Translations under genes and position numbers: made by a program
Shown: positions 30,845-41,090 of the stretch, piece by piece
How positions within the stretch are numbered: position 1 is the stretch's first letter
How the letters are laid out: each line of letters starts with the position of its first letter
The notes under the pieces: generated by a model
Told to the model about the DNA's origin: nothing
Database searches by the model: none
Seen by the model: the letters and a program-made list of their open reading frames with translations, nothing else
Assembly (NCBI GenBank): GCA_947396885.1
Contig: OX377206.1
Span: 14,941,466 to 15,005,465, forward strand
From: Heligmosomoides polygyrus polygyrus
Taxonomy: Eukaryota > Nematoda > Chromadorea > Rhabditida > Heligmosomidae
Direction: 5' to 3'
DNA: 64,000 nt

Positions 30845-31400
30845 TTGTAAAGACTACTCACGGCATTGCGTAGTACGCATGTCCAAATGACTATGAACTG
30901 GAATAAGGGAAAAGCGAACGACAAAGGAATAGACGGACAAGCGCAATGAGGCTCGAGTGAAGGGGGGGGGGGGTGGTGGTAGTCACTTTGTATACAGTGA
31001 TCTTCCGCCTTTCATATGTGGCCTAGCTCAGATCAGCATAGGGATAGAACTCACCAGTGTTCCATAAACATTTTAGTTTCATGCAGCACTGAATGTACCA
31101 TAGGGCAGCTTTCCATGCGTACAGTTACCACTCTGTGAGCTGAGATGGTCGTCACTGCCATCTGTCATGCATTGCATCACAAGGAATAACCGTCGACTTC
31201 TATAGAAATACAGGTCGAGCCTGTGTACTGAGCAGAAACGAACGAAGGTGAAGGAGACAGCTCTTAAAGGACACTAAGACAATGAAGCCGTTTGCTAGTC
31301 AAACCAAAAACGGCGGTAGTGAATAGATAGCCGCACCCGAAAGCGAACAAACTGAGGAAGTCCAGCCAGAAAATCGTTCTGCTCATTCCCAGTGCGAGAG
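30845..31400. repeat. Family-3 repeat, copy 1
   Basis: This aligns in patches with 49,320-49,960 (AGACTACTC-ACGGCATTGCG/ACAACGTTGCG, GCGAACGACAAA, TTGCTAGTCAAA/TTGCTAGAAAAG, GAAAGCGAACAA). The LTR element inserted at its edge. A run of G at 30,963-30,972 is present. No gene is seen. Confidence 0.5.
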
Positions 31401-31527
31401 TAATCGCTTAGCCGCTATCCCTAAGAAAAGGAAACAGGTAGAAAACGGTCAAGATGAAACAGATAACAAGATACTACATGTATAACAACAGCCCTAGTGT
31501 TAAGTAAAAATGTAAAACTCTAAGGAT

Positions 31528-31640
31528 AAGGATAAAAGACGGCGCTGATGAATCCCTTTCCGGATGTGCCACACTTTCTTCTTCTACAGGAAGTCGTTGA
31601 GCCAAGCTGAATTCGTATTTGGCCTGCACAATGACTTAGC
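31528..31640 (-). repeat. Truncated SINE-like tail
   Basis: This resembles the tail of the 17,095-17,385 element (AATCCCTTTCCGGATGTGCC, TACAGGAAGTCGTT and TTTGGCCTGCACAATGACTT). The tRNA-like head is missing. Confidence 0.5.
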
Positions 31641-32204
31641 AGGGGTGTGCGCAATTACGAGTTACGGTTAACGATTTTACGATTTACGGCGATTTTTGGG
31701 AATTTTTTAAAGATTTACGATTTACGACATTTCGGGTCGTAAATCGAGAGTTTTCGTAAACTGTGTTCTTTGATCGCCAGACACTCACACCTGGCGCAAT
31801 CCAGTTTGAGTAAACTTTTGTCTAATTTTTGACAATGGACACCTCCTGCAAGCCTCTGGAATCTGGGTGTGGAGTGTTTGACGGCCTTGCTTTTATCACG
31901 TTTTTGGAGACTAGATGAGTGAGATAAAAGAAGAAAAAGAAAACGTTCCGATGAAAAAATTGAAAATCTGGTGAATTTCCACTTTTTCATCAAAGCCGTC
32001 TATGGTTAGCGACTTGTAAGCAGACATCAGAAGAATTTTGTCTTCCTGATTTTTAAAGTGACCTTAAGGCAGTGAAAACATTTTCTAGGATACTCTGTAT
32101 TTCTAGATTAATGTAGACTGGACCAGGAAGGAAAGGAACGACCTGGAGGAGGGACAAGGACAGGGAAACCAGGCGGACGGTCAGGAGGTACACCCGCCCC
32201 CGGC
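31641..32204. other. No gene; AT-rich inverted motifs
   Basis: ACGATTTACG and CGTAAATCG occur in alternating orientation at 31,665-31,760. Similar short sequence with AGGGGTGTGC/GCACACCCCT occurs near 31,641 and 40,618, so a small MITE family is possible. Nothing else is seen. Confidence 0.35.
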
Positions 32205-32205
32205 T

Positions 32206-32221
32206 GGGGGGGGGGGGGGGG
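32206..32221. repeat. Poly-G tract (16 nt)
   Basis: Sixteen consecutive G, a potential assembly-sensitive homopolymer. Confidence 0.95.
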
Positions 32222-32288
32222 TATGCGATCTTCCTCTCATCCCTCTTGCTCACCCACCCCCAACCCCTAGGTTTCACCGAAAGTCTAA

Positions 32289-32760
32289 CGGCTGCCTTAC
32301 GAAGCCTTCGACAAAGCAAAAGTTTCCGGTCCGCAGAACAGCGGCTGTACCTCCGAACGCCACGCCTCCCAGCAGGAGGCGGGTATACCTCCTTTCGCGC
32401 TGCTGGGAAACCAGCAAGAAGAGCCCAGTAGGTCAATAGTGAATACAAAGAAGCGGGCCAGGAGTTGGGACCAGGAAGGTGGGGGAATAAAGAGGGGAGG
32501 GAAGGCCAGTAAAGGCGGACCAGCAATTCCATCCAGTAAGAAGAAACGAGTGAGGGGGAACCTGCTTCGGAAGGCATGTCAACAATATCTGGAAACGCTA
32601 GCTGCTGAGCATGAGAGCGTTGTGGAGGAGCAACCTGAGGAACAAAAGTACTATGCAGCACAAACCAATGACGCTACTGGCCTGCCCGGTGCGAATGCCT
32701 ATGATGAAGGTACCGAAGTGGTGAACGGCTTGATACCGATAAAGTACACACCAGGTCCCA
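32289..32760 (+). CDS. Candidate internal exon, basic protein of unknown function
   Basis: After a TAA at 32,286-32,288 a plus frame stays open to 32,993 and has ordinary protein composition. It includes FDKAKVSGPQNSG, PPFALLGNQQEEPSRS, NTKKRARSWDQEGGG, SSKKKRVRG and LLRKACQQYLETLAAEHES. The two Lys/Arg clusters resemble nuclear localisation signals. No ATG begins it, so it would be an internal exon. A possible donor is the GT after ACACCAG near 32,755. A separate short frame (33,013-33,118) would be the last exon. No family is recognised. It could also be part of an unidentified transposon. Confidence 0.35.
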
Positions 32761-32805
32761 GATGTCAGCGAATTTTATGTTTTACAAAAACTACTTTTCA
32801 TAGGT

Positions 32806-32942
32806 CAATGATACTGAAAACTCGCGCGAAGCGCGCAAGTGCGATATACACCGTTAGGCCTATCGGAGCACTTGTTAGATGGCAAACAGTACATACCTTA
32901 GGCCTTCACCTTCAAGGTTTCTATTCAGTATCATTATCTAGC
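32806..32942. repeat. Small inverted repeat in the putative intron
   Basis: CAATGATACTGAAAA near 32,806 is imperfectly inverted as TTCTATTCAGTATCATTA near 32,920-32,938. It may be a MITE inserted in the intron between the two candidate exons. Confidence 0.4.
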
Positions 32943-33012
32943 GCTATAGACGTCAAAGTAAGAAACAAATTCCAAGAGGTGGAACCGATGTAAGGCCTGC
33001 AAATTTTAAGCA

Positions 33013-33118
33013 TCGGACTGGCGCTGAGTTCCTAAAGTTTCCAAAGAAAATCGTTACGCCAAATTCACTGAGGCAATACAAGAGGCTTACTGATCGGTAT
33101 CTCCCAGAAGCTTCTTAA
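33013..33118 (+). CDS. Candidate terminal exon
   Basis: Preceded by the acceptor-like AAATTTTAAG, this frame reads HRTGAEFLKFPKKIVTP, then NSLRQYKRLTDRYLPEAS and TAA. AATAAA follows near 33,248. If joined to the exon at 32,289-32,760 it would give a C-terminus for that protein. The joining phase was not verified. Confidence 0.3.
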
Positions 33119-33463
33119 TACCTTACCAAATAATACGAGTTTGCCTATGCAGTACCTAGTTAACACTAATTGTGTTGTCTTATTCAATAACATGTGATCA
33201 TTTTTTTTGCTGTTGTTTTAACCTTGCGTGAGATTGCTCACGTACAAAATAAATGAATAAATGTGACAACGAAGGCGTAACCAGCAGTGGTGCCTTTGGG
33301 CTACCCTATTTGTTCTTCTGCGAACCAGAGATACGGAATACGCAGCTGACCTTCCCCATGTCTCTAAAGAGTTAGCCCATAGAAGCCTCCCTTCACCGTT
33401 CACAAACAGGTTTGCTATGAACAAAAAGATATTTTGAAAATATACCATTTTCAGCTCAAATTC

Positions 33464-33585
33464 AACGTTTTCGAAATCAAATTCAATGTTCTCGAAATCA
33501 AATTCAATGTTCTCGAAGACGAATTCAACGTTTTCGAAATCAAATTCAATGTTTTCGAAATCAAATTCAACGTCTTCTTTGCTAG
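33464..33585. repeat. 21-bp tandem repeat, left arm
   Basis: About 5-6 units of ATTCAAYGTTYTCGAAATCAA. The inverted array is at 34,432-34,590 with more units, so array length differs between the arms. On the minus strand each unit encodes a heptapeptide of the type FDFENIE. Confidence 0.95.
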
Positions 33586-33839
33586 CTGTACGTTTCAATG
33601 TTTACTTCTTCTCAAAAAATTCAAACATTCAGAAAAGGCTATCCAACGAAAATTAGAAACAACTAGCAACTAAAGCAAGTCAGGCACTTCAGTAGTGATG
33701 CGACACAAGTACATAGTAGTGAGCAAACTAAGCGATACAACTATACAGTATGAACAGGAACTATACAGTAACAATACAGCAATACAACAATAACTATTCA
33801 AAATAGCACAATGAGCAAGTCAAGGTAAGTCATGTACTG

Positions 33840-34137
33840 TTGAATCTTTACGACAACGAAGAGATGAATGGCGCGTGGCTGATCATGGACAACGCCAGGA
33901 TTCACAAAGCGGGCGACCTGCGGACAATTATGGGACAATCATACACTTTAAAGTTTTTGTCGCCATACTCTTACATGCTTAATCCTGCGGAAAACGTTTT
34001 TTCAAAAGTGAAGGCCACGGCGAGGCGCCTCCTAAGTAATCCTGTCGCGGAGAGGACGCTGGCGAAGTTATTGAAGAGGGTGTTCATTCTGTATCGCAGC
34101 AAGATTGTGCAAACTACGTCCTCCACACGATGGTAAA
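33840..34137 (+). pseudogene. DDE transposase C-terminal half
   Basis: The first ATG is at 33,864. The frame reads WLIMDNARIHKAGDL (second catalytic Asp at 33,888), then LKFLSPYSYMLNPAENVFSK with the Glu at 33,990, a D-x33-E spacing. The LSPYS-x-x-LNPxE signature is that of the IS630/Tc1/mariner DDE family. About 98 residues remain, against about 330 expected, with the N-terminal DNA-binding domain and first Asp absent. GTAAGT at 33,822 could be a donor of a lost upstream exon, but nothing upstream inside the element looks coding. Confidence 0.75.
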
Positions 34138-34431
34138 CATGACAGCAGCTGTAGCAGGGCAAAGATTCAACAGTACATACTTACTTTGACTTGCTCATTG
34201 TGCTATTTTGAATAGTTATTGTTGTATTGCTGTATTGTTACTGTGAAGTTCCTGTTCATACTGTATAGTTGTATCGCTTAGTTTGCTCACTACTATGTAC
34301 TTGTGTCGCATCACTACTAAGTGCCTGACTTGCTTTAGTTGCTAGTTGTTTCTAATTTTCGTTGGATAGCCTTTTCTGAATGTTTGAATTTTTTGAGAAG
34401 AAGTAAACATTGAAACGTACAGCTTGCAAAG

Positions 34432-34590
34432 AAGACGTTGAATTTGATTTCGAAAACATTGAATTTGACTTCGAAAACGTTGAATTCGTTTTCGAGAACA
34501 TTGAATTTGATTTCGAAAACGTTGAATTCGTTTTCGAGAACATTGAATTTGATTTCGAGAACATTGAATTTGATTTCGAAAACGTTGAAT
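34432..34590. repeat. 21-bp tandem repeat, right arm
   Basis: The inverted counterpart of 33,464-33,585, with about seven to eight units. On the plus strand it reads repeated VEF(D/V)FEN heptapeptides. Confidence 0.95.
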
Positions 34591-34608
34591 TTGAGCTGAA
34601 AATGGTAT

Positions 34609-37600
34609 AAAAGGGAACGTAACATAGAAACAAAATCCAAGCTACTACTCGAGATCATGTCGTGCCCATTTACTGTCGTGCATCGCACGGTTCATAGTCA
34701 ATAAGCGCACCCTGAGGTAAACAGGACAGAAGGATTCAACGGAGAAACAACCATACGTAGATGTAGCTGTTGGAGAGGTTCGAATCAAAGGTTCGTAAAT
34801 GCGTTCCGTGGTGTGATGTAACACCTACATTTGAAAGCACAAGGACGCCACTCCTTCTACAACACTCAATGTCAGAAAACAGAAGACCAAAGCGGAAAAG
34901 CAGTCGAACTTCGCCTTCAACTGTTGACGAAAGTACATCACTACGGCTATTGGAAATGCTAAATTCATTCAACGATCAACAACTTCTATACAGATTTATT
35001 AACAAATATTATATTACATGTAAAGTTGTTGCATCTTTTGATACATTTCAAATATAGTGAATAGAAGTAGAAGTATTGATTAAGCAAAAGACTATCAATC
35101 TTAGCATTCAGAACGGAGCTCCACTGGGCGACTGGAGCATGAATGCCGCGAGAAAATGGATGTAAGTGGAACAAGAGCTTTTATCAAAATGTAGTTTCCA
35201 CTAAAGCTGGAAAGATGTTCCTTCGACGTCGCTTTCCATAGCGCAGTCGTTGATGTTACTGTTGCACCAGCCTGCATCTGTACCTGATGATGGATATTTA
35301 GAAGAACAAAGTCCTCTCTATTCCTTTGAAATGTAGAGGTTAGTAAATTCATAAAGGTCTTCAATTTGCATGACTAGCAAAACAGCAGAACAGCAGCTGG
35401 TCTTACCTGTTATCCATATAAATGCAGATGCCGCAGCTTGGCGGTTTGCAAAGCGAACAAACGGTCATTGCTGCAGGACGAGAACAAAAGCGTTTATTGT
35501 GGTACTTCAGTTTCACATCTTCTTTCAAAGGCGTTTTAATTTGTCTGTTTGTTGTTCATAGCACAGAAAACTCATATCCATCGAGCCAACATGTCATAAC
35601 ACTGAGGTCAATTCGAATTCTTTACTTGAAAATGTAGGTTCTCAAGAAACGACACTGCAGAGTTGCGCACTGATTCCCATGCTAACGTTTCACCAGCAGG
35701 CACTTGACTTTAATCACAGGGAACCAAACGCTCCCAGTACTCAATATATCACTCGCTTACTGTATGCAGAAGTTGTACTTGCTCTCGAAGCACACTACCA
35801 ATGTATAGAGTGCTCTAACGAGTAAAACAAACAGCAGCGAAACAAGAACTCTGCAAAAATTATTTTGCAAGAACTGTAAAGCCCATGTAAAAATTCTTGC
35901 CTTGCTGGAAGTATCCCGAACAGGTTTGGTTGGCAACCGAAATCCCTTGCAGGATTTATATGACCGATCTCTGTTACATCTATGGTTTGCCCAGAACTGA
36001 ATATATGAAATAGACGTCAGGACCCCTCAAAGCTCAATAGGTCAGTTGAAATGCAGAAGTACCACAACGCAGGAGAACCGAACCTTCCACCTCCCTAGCA
36101 TGGAGCAACGCCACTGCGCTCCGAGCCGCTTGCCGGGATCGGCACTTCGCGCGCACAAGAGACCCACAGCGTTGAGGCGCTGATTCCACAGTAACTCCAA
36201 GGACCTCTACTTCTTGGTGGGACCAGTGAAATGAGAAGCTCCCATTATTAATTGGGCGCTCGATGGACCGATATGCGAACTAATTGGTACATAACCGTTT
36301 GCTTGAGCAGTTTCGAGAAAAGTCATAAAGTTCATAGCAAAACCTTCCACTTCCACCTCATTTATTATAGGAATCTACACTCTCCTCTCCTGCAACTCAT
36401 ATTGAATATAAGGAAAAGTCTACTGAATAAAGCGCCCCGATAGCGTTTACTGTCCTGCTTCCGAGACAAAGGCAAATCTCTTTCGATCCGCAAACGTCTT
36501 CGTATGAAGTGTTGGCGCACCGTTTCATATCTTTCACATCAATAGAGTATGCTACTCACCAGTAGACCCTGATGACATTCCCACAGCGCTCGACGATGAG
36601 TCCCGTGAGCATAGGTGGACGGAGGACGACGGAGCAGTAATATCTGAATGAATGTGGATATACGGCAACGTGGTGCAGACAGCAATCACAGACAAAGCAC
36701 TTCTTCACTCAATTTGTGATGCATCAGATCTGCTGGGCCGACACAGCCAGAGAAGAGCAGTTATGTTAAAATTGTGACAACAGCATAAACAAACCAAAAC
36801 AAATGTGATAACAACCTTGGCCACCATCTCAAACAAGACAACATCGGTCTGGAGTTTTGTTAAAACTAAAAATGTCCTACTGGCATTTCGCAGCCCATTA
36901 AGCCTCATCAGGATGTGTACCACTTAGCAGTGCCTAGTAGCGTAAGGCATAAGGTCAACTGCGTCCTGAATCGCCGACTAACAGAAAGCTGAAAGCTCGC
37001 ACAAGGTTAGGAATGTTTACGATACTGCTATCGGCTCGTTGAATCATAACATCACCACAACAACAAGAACTACCAGTTGTACGAGTCGCAAATGTTTTAT
37101 ACACATAATATTAAGTTTGCAATCTCACTAAATAGAAATACAAGTATCATAAAAATGAGGACCTTCAGAGCGAATCATTACAAAAAGCACGTCCATCTGT
37201 CTTTGCTGAGCACTATGTTGTGAACGAGTAAACTCGGTACGTGCGAACTTCCTGCGACGTTGTACAAAAAACTATACGACAAAATTGAAAAAAGCTGAAC
37301 AACTAGGAAAGAATCTCATCAGTTCCTAGATCCACCACATTGTTCAGCACTACCAATGCCTTTCTCTCCGTCAACGAACCACTTCTGGAGCAAAATTGAT
37401 TAGAAACCGCTACCAAAGTTGTTTTCCTAGCCTACTTCTTGAAGAATTGAGCCTAAGCCGGTAGTCTTTTTCGAGGCGCATATTAATTTGATTTGTCGAA
37501 CATGTATAAGAGCTACCGACTAAGAATAAAAGGAGGATAGTGACGGGGTTTATCAATGCCTAGTGGATGCGATACGCGTCACCTCTATGGGATACTGCGG

Positions 37601-37970
37601 AGGCGATTTGAATGCATATTCCTTCAGTACAGTAACTCCGATGGTCATCCAACAAACAAATCTGTGTTTTACTCTTCCCGGACAACTTTGTGGAGTGATA
37701 GGCTTGGCTCCGAGAGCTCAATCAGAAACGATTGATACTGTTGTTTATTGATATCTTCAACTGCAGTCGTACACTGTTGTTGTGCTGCTGTTGTTGATAT
37801 AATAACTTTCGTGAAAATGACACTTGATGTTGTTGATATTATTCATCGTAACAGTTTAACTAATACTCATTCTCCAGCCGGAGACCTTCGCTACAGAACG
37901 AGAACTACCCATATCGATTAGCCAATGTAGGAACTCGATGTAGTCCGATATGAACGTTCCTGCTTGTTAC
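34609..37970. other. Low-information region with a few repeat fragments
   Basis: A frame from ATG 34,869 (MSENRRPKRKSSRTSPS, then LLEMLNSFNDQQLLYRFIN) to 35,057 is the only protein-like piece and is unsupported. A tRNA-like unit lies at 36,077-36,135. The stretch 37,105-37,190 resembles 42,245-42,330 (AAAAATGAGGACCTTCAG). A weak SINE-tail match is near 37,540-37,640. No gene can be called. Confidence 0.4.
36077..36135 (-). repeat. tRNA-like (SINE-type) unit
   Basis: On the minus strand GGAGCGCAGTGGCG (A-box-like) is followed by GGAAGGTTCGGTTC (B-box-like) at tRNA-like distance, without acceptor pairing. Confidence 0.35.
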
Positions 37971-37973
37971 TTT

Positions 37974-39525
37974 CTTCTTCTTCTTCTTCATCATCAGCAT
38001 TTGTCCGGCTTAGTCGCGGGGTCCGCTCTTTGGTCGTTGCCTAGGCGGTCCCTTAGGCCGTTTGCCGGATACATATATGTTGAGGCCAATCTTCCTAACG
38101 GTGCCATTCGCACGAAGAACATGGCCACACCAGTGTAGGTGAGCTACACGTAGCTTATAGGCAATTGGAGCGACGCCAAATCTTTTGACGTATACAGACA
38201 TGGGGAATATGATCCAAACGCGTGACACCAGCCGTCCAACGCAGCATTTTCGTCTTCACTACGCTTTAGCGGCTCTCAACCTCCCTCGACGCAGCTAAAG
38301 CGTACGTCGCTACTGGTCGGACGACGGTTCCGTAGATGTTTGATTTAAGGCGCTCTGGTATTTTCCTGTAGCACAGAACGCCTGTCATTGAGTGTCATTC
38401 GGACCACGCTGCACTCACGCGCGAGTTCAATTCGAACGTCAGACTACCATCGGACGCAATTGCAGATCCAAAGTACTTGAAATGTGTCGCTCGCACGAGC
38501 GAATTGTCATTGACCTCAATGGACTCAGTCACGTTTACGTCTATCGTCAAATACTCAGATTTTTTGACGTTCAGTCTGACCCCGAACGCCGCCGAGCGGC
38601 CACACCAAGCTTGCACTTGTCGCTCAAGTTCGGCCTTGTCTTCACTGGCAAGCATTACGTCATCTGTATATACCAGCGTCCAAGGAGTAGGCTTCTGAAG
38701 GGCTCGCGAAATGGTATTCATTACGACAACGAAAAGGAGCGGGGAAAGCGCGGAACCTTGGTGAACACCGACGGAGATTGGAAACTCTGCCGATGTGCCG
38801 GCTGGCGTTCGCACTTGACTCTTAGAACCAGAGTAAAGAATGACACCCAAACGATAAAGTTCTTCGGGAACACCGTGCTACCGTGAACCGTACCATATGA
38901 CCTCATGCGGTACACGATCGAATGCTTTCTCCAGGTCGAGAAAATGCAGCGGTTTTTGTTTCTCGCGATATCTTTCTGCAAAAAGACGAACAGCATGAAT
39001 GGCGTCAATGGTGCTACTGCCGGCTACTAAGTCACACTGGTTGGGGGAAAGTCGGACGATCTCGCAAATACGTCCATCCACAATTCATTCGAATATTTCC
39101 ATAGTGTGTGAGAGCAATCGGATTGTACGGTAACTCGTGCAGTCAGCGGAACTGCCCTTCTTCCAGATCGGGATCGTTGTGCTTTCCTGCCAACTACCAG
39201 GAACCTTCTTCTCCGCAACAACCTGGTTGAAAAACTTCGTTAGCCACTCAGGAGGTTTGCTGCACCTCAACTTCCATTCGTCGGCCGCTATGTCGTCGGG
39301 GCCGTTGCTTTGCCTGGCTTCCGTCTCCTCCACAGTGATTTTCTGCACAGGGCCGTGCGAAGGAGGAACGCAAGGAATAGACGTATGGGTAAACTCTATA
39401 ATTGAAATTCTCTCGAAGTAGTCATGCCATCATTCCATAGCCCTTTTCCGGTTCATCAGTAGGTGGTCATTCTCCTCGCTGCAACTTGACTGCAAGCATC
39501 TACACTCCTCGTGCTCAAACGGTCA
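37974..39525 (-). pseudogene. RTE-like LINE, degenerate 5-prime-truncated copy
   Basis: On the minus strand, pieces of the same RT as at 44,009-46,701 appear in order. They are ENDHLLMNRKRAM and WWHDYFERIS near 39,450, PVQKITVEET near 39,350, FFNQVVAEKKVPGSWQES near 39,230, DLEKAFDRVPHEVIWYG near 38,920, FPISVGVHQGSALSPLLF near 38,765, YTDDVMLASEDK near 38,660 (catalytic YADD altered to YTDD) and a C-terminal GHVLRANGTVRKIGLN near 38,115. Several frameshifts separate them. The copy ends in a (CTT)n/(GAA)n tract at 37,974-37,991, as does the plus-strand copy, which marks the LINE 3-prime end. The endonuclease part is missing. Confidence 0.85.
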
Positions 39526-39589
39526 GCCTCAGGCAAAAAACGACATTTTCGACGACGAAAAGTCATTTTGTCAGAACAGAGGATTCCCA

Positions 39590-39950
39590 CCCCTCCTAAT
39601 ACTATGTTGAACAGAAAGTTTTTCCACGCAGGGTCTTGATACAGCAGTGACGAATTGGCTGACCGTCACAGACAATGTCACTTTCAAGTTACAATCAACA
39701 ATGTCGCTCGATATTTGCCTTCTGATCGAAAAGTCCCACCTGCAGCGAAGCACTTCCGTCTAGCATAATAACACGTGCCTCCCAAACCGAAATCGCCGTT
39801 CAGGGAATCGATAATATCTTCCGATATTGGCCCCCATTCGAAACTTCCTACCTGCTGTAAAGGCCTCCCGTCGACGATCACTTAACACTCACCCTGACCG
39901 GTTAAATCTGAGAGAAAATCAATTATATCGATATTCTTTGCATGATCTAT
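39590..39950 (-). repeat. Tandem repeat of about 110 bp, coding-like
   Basis: On the minus strand consecutive units read DIIDFLSDLTGQGEC, then a stop, then VIVDGRPLQQVGSF; DIIDSLNGDFGLGGTC, then RRKCFAAGGTFRSEG; and a poorer DIVDCNLKV unit. The period is about 37 codons. At the DNA level TCCTACCTGCTGTAAAGG / TCCCACCTGCAGCGAAGC and TCGATATTCT / CCGATATTGG align. A decayed repetitive exon, possibly Cys/Gly-rich, is the simplest reading. The family is unknown. Confidence 0.45.
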
Positions 39951-40814
39951 ATGTCACACCTTACCAGAACAACTCCCTTTACTGTCAATAATCCGCTTCA
40001 ATGATCCCCTTAGCGGACGACGCCTTCGGTTCGTTTTCTGAATCCCCTGGCATCGATCGATGGTATGACTCGTGGTAACGCATGATTATATATTATGATA
40101 GGCACGTAGATGATGACCGTATACTGGCGGAAAGTTTGAAAAAAGCAGAAAACTGAGTTTTAGGAATGTTTATAAGAACAATACCGGCAAATTCACTCAG
40201 ATGTGTTCACCATTCAATGATTACATCAATGATTAGACATACAGTTCTGTCAACAAAACTCGTTATAATTGTTTTTCAGCCGCCAATATCATTCAAAGTG
40301 TTGCAAGGCATTTTCAACCCCACATTGTCGGCTATAGTCGCGAATGTGGCCCGAATTGGAAGGCAAGAACGGGTTCCAGGAACCGGTATAAGTCATGTAC
40401 GATATACGATAAACTCACCTAGACGGCGTCCAGTGGTCCAGGGTCGGCAGGAGGTGTGAGCCTTCGCTGCGTGGAGAAGCTCAGGCTCATATGTTACTAA
40501 ACAGGCAAGAGCCTTACTCTCACTTCACGAGGACAAGCATCGTAGAACTTTTACTGAATTTAACGGATTTTTTTTCATTGAAAATAGTCGTTAAAAATTT
40601 ACCAAAAAAAAATTAAAGCACACCCCTGATTTGTATGCTGTAGACTGGATCCGTTATTTAGTGGTAGAGGGGCCTGAGAAATATAATACAAAAATACCGG
40701 TTTGCCCCTCGGCTGGCCACCGCATACAGTTGTAAAGAGCAAATTCACAACCAGACTACGTATGTGATATTACATAATCCCAGAAGTACAATGCATCTCG
40801 CATCTCAAAAAAGA
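39951..40814. other. No gene; R3 fragment
   Basis: Sequence 40,440-40,540 matches the 3-prime part of repeat R3 (GTGTGAGCCTTCG, GCTCATATGTTACTAAAC). The rest is AT-rich and unassigned. Confidence 0.45.
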
Positions 40815-41090
40815 CTAATCAACGCGGGCATCGGCCGCAATTCTTTTATCGATTTTACGATCATTAACTGTTATTGACAGTAGACAAGTTTCAGTGCTCC
40901 TTACTCGCTTGCCTAAATTTGCCCGCACTGCAATCTTGACTCCAGGGAGCACTAGCTTTCGCGTGGCACCTCTCGTGTTTGAGTTCTGCAGGACAAAGGA
41001 AGCATTGCTGGAGATCTTAACCGAGCCTTTACTGATCCTATGAACCATCAACAGGTCGTTCCTCTTTATTCTGTCAGCTAAGGTACCATC
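40815..41090 (-). pseudogene. EGF-like gene family tail exon, copy F (isolated)
   Basis: On the minus strand it reads MVHRISKGSVKISSN, then RGATRKLVLPGVKIAVRANL. It is nearly the same as the tail exon of copy D (20,600-20,363) and related to copy A near 9,905-9,720. Surrounding exons are absent, so this is a single dispersed exon. Confidence 0.5.

Larger units (their letters stand above)
33443..34608 (+). mobile_element. Tc1/mariner-class transposon with long repeat-bearing inverted termini
   Basis: The ends TACCATTTTCAGCTC and its complement lie at 33,443 and 34,608, with TA on both sides. The inverted arms are about 410-445 bp: GTACTGTTGAATCTTT at about 33,833 pairs with AAAGATTCAACAGTAC at about 34,162. 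Each arm starts with an array of 21-bp units. The centre encodes a DDE transposase fragment (33,840-34,134). Long inverted arms with TA target preference resemble nematode Tc3/Tc4-style elements. The first catalytic Asp is missing, so the copy is probably a deletion derivative. Confidence 0.8.

Noticed and set aside
32053..32661. 202-codon minus-strand frame rich in Leu, Pro and Arg
   Set aside because: It crosses the poly-G tract and is antisense to a frame with better protein character.
33464..33585. CRISPR-like array of 21-bp repeats
   Set aside because: The units are directly abutting with no unique spacers, lie in transposon termini, and the sequence is eukaryotic.
38395..39348. Separate host genes with reverse-transcriptase fragments
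   Set aside because: The pieces are collinear with the plus-strand LINE and separated by frameshifts, so they are one dead copy.
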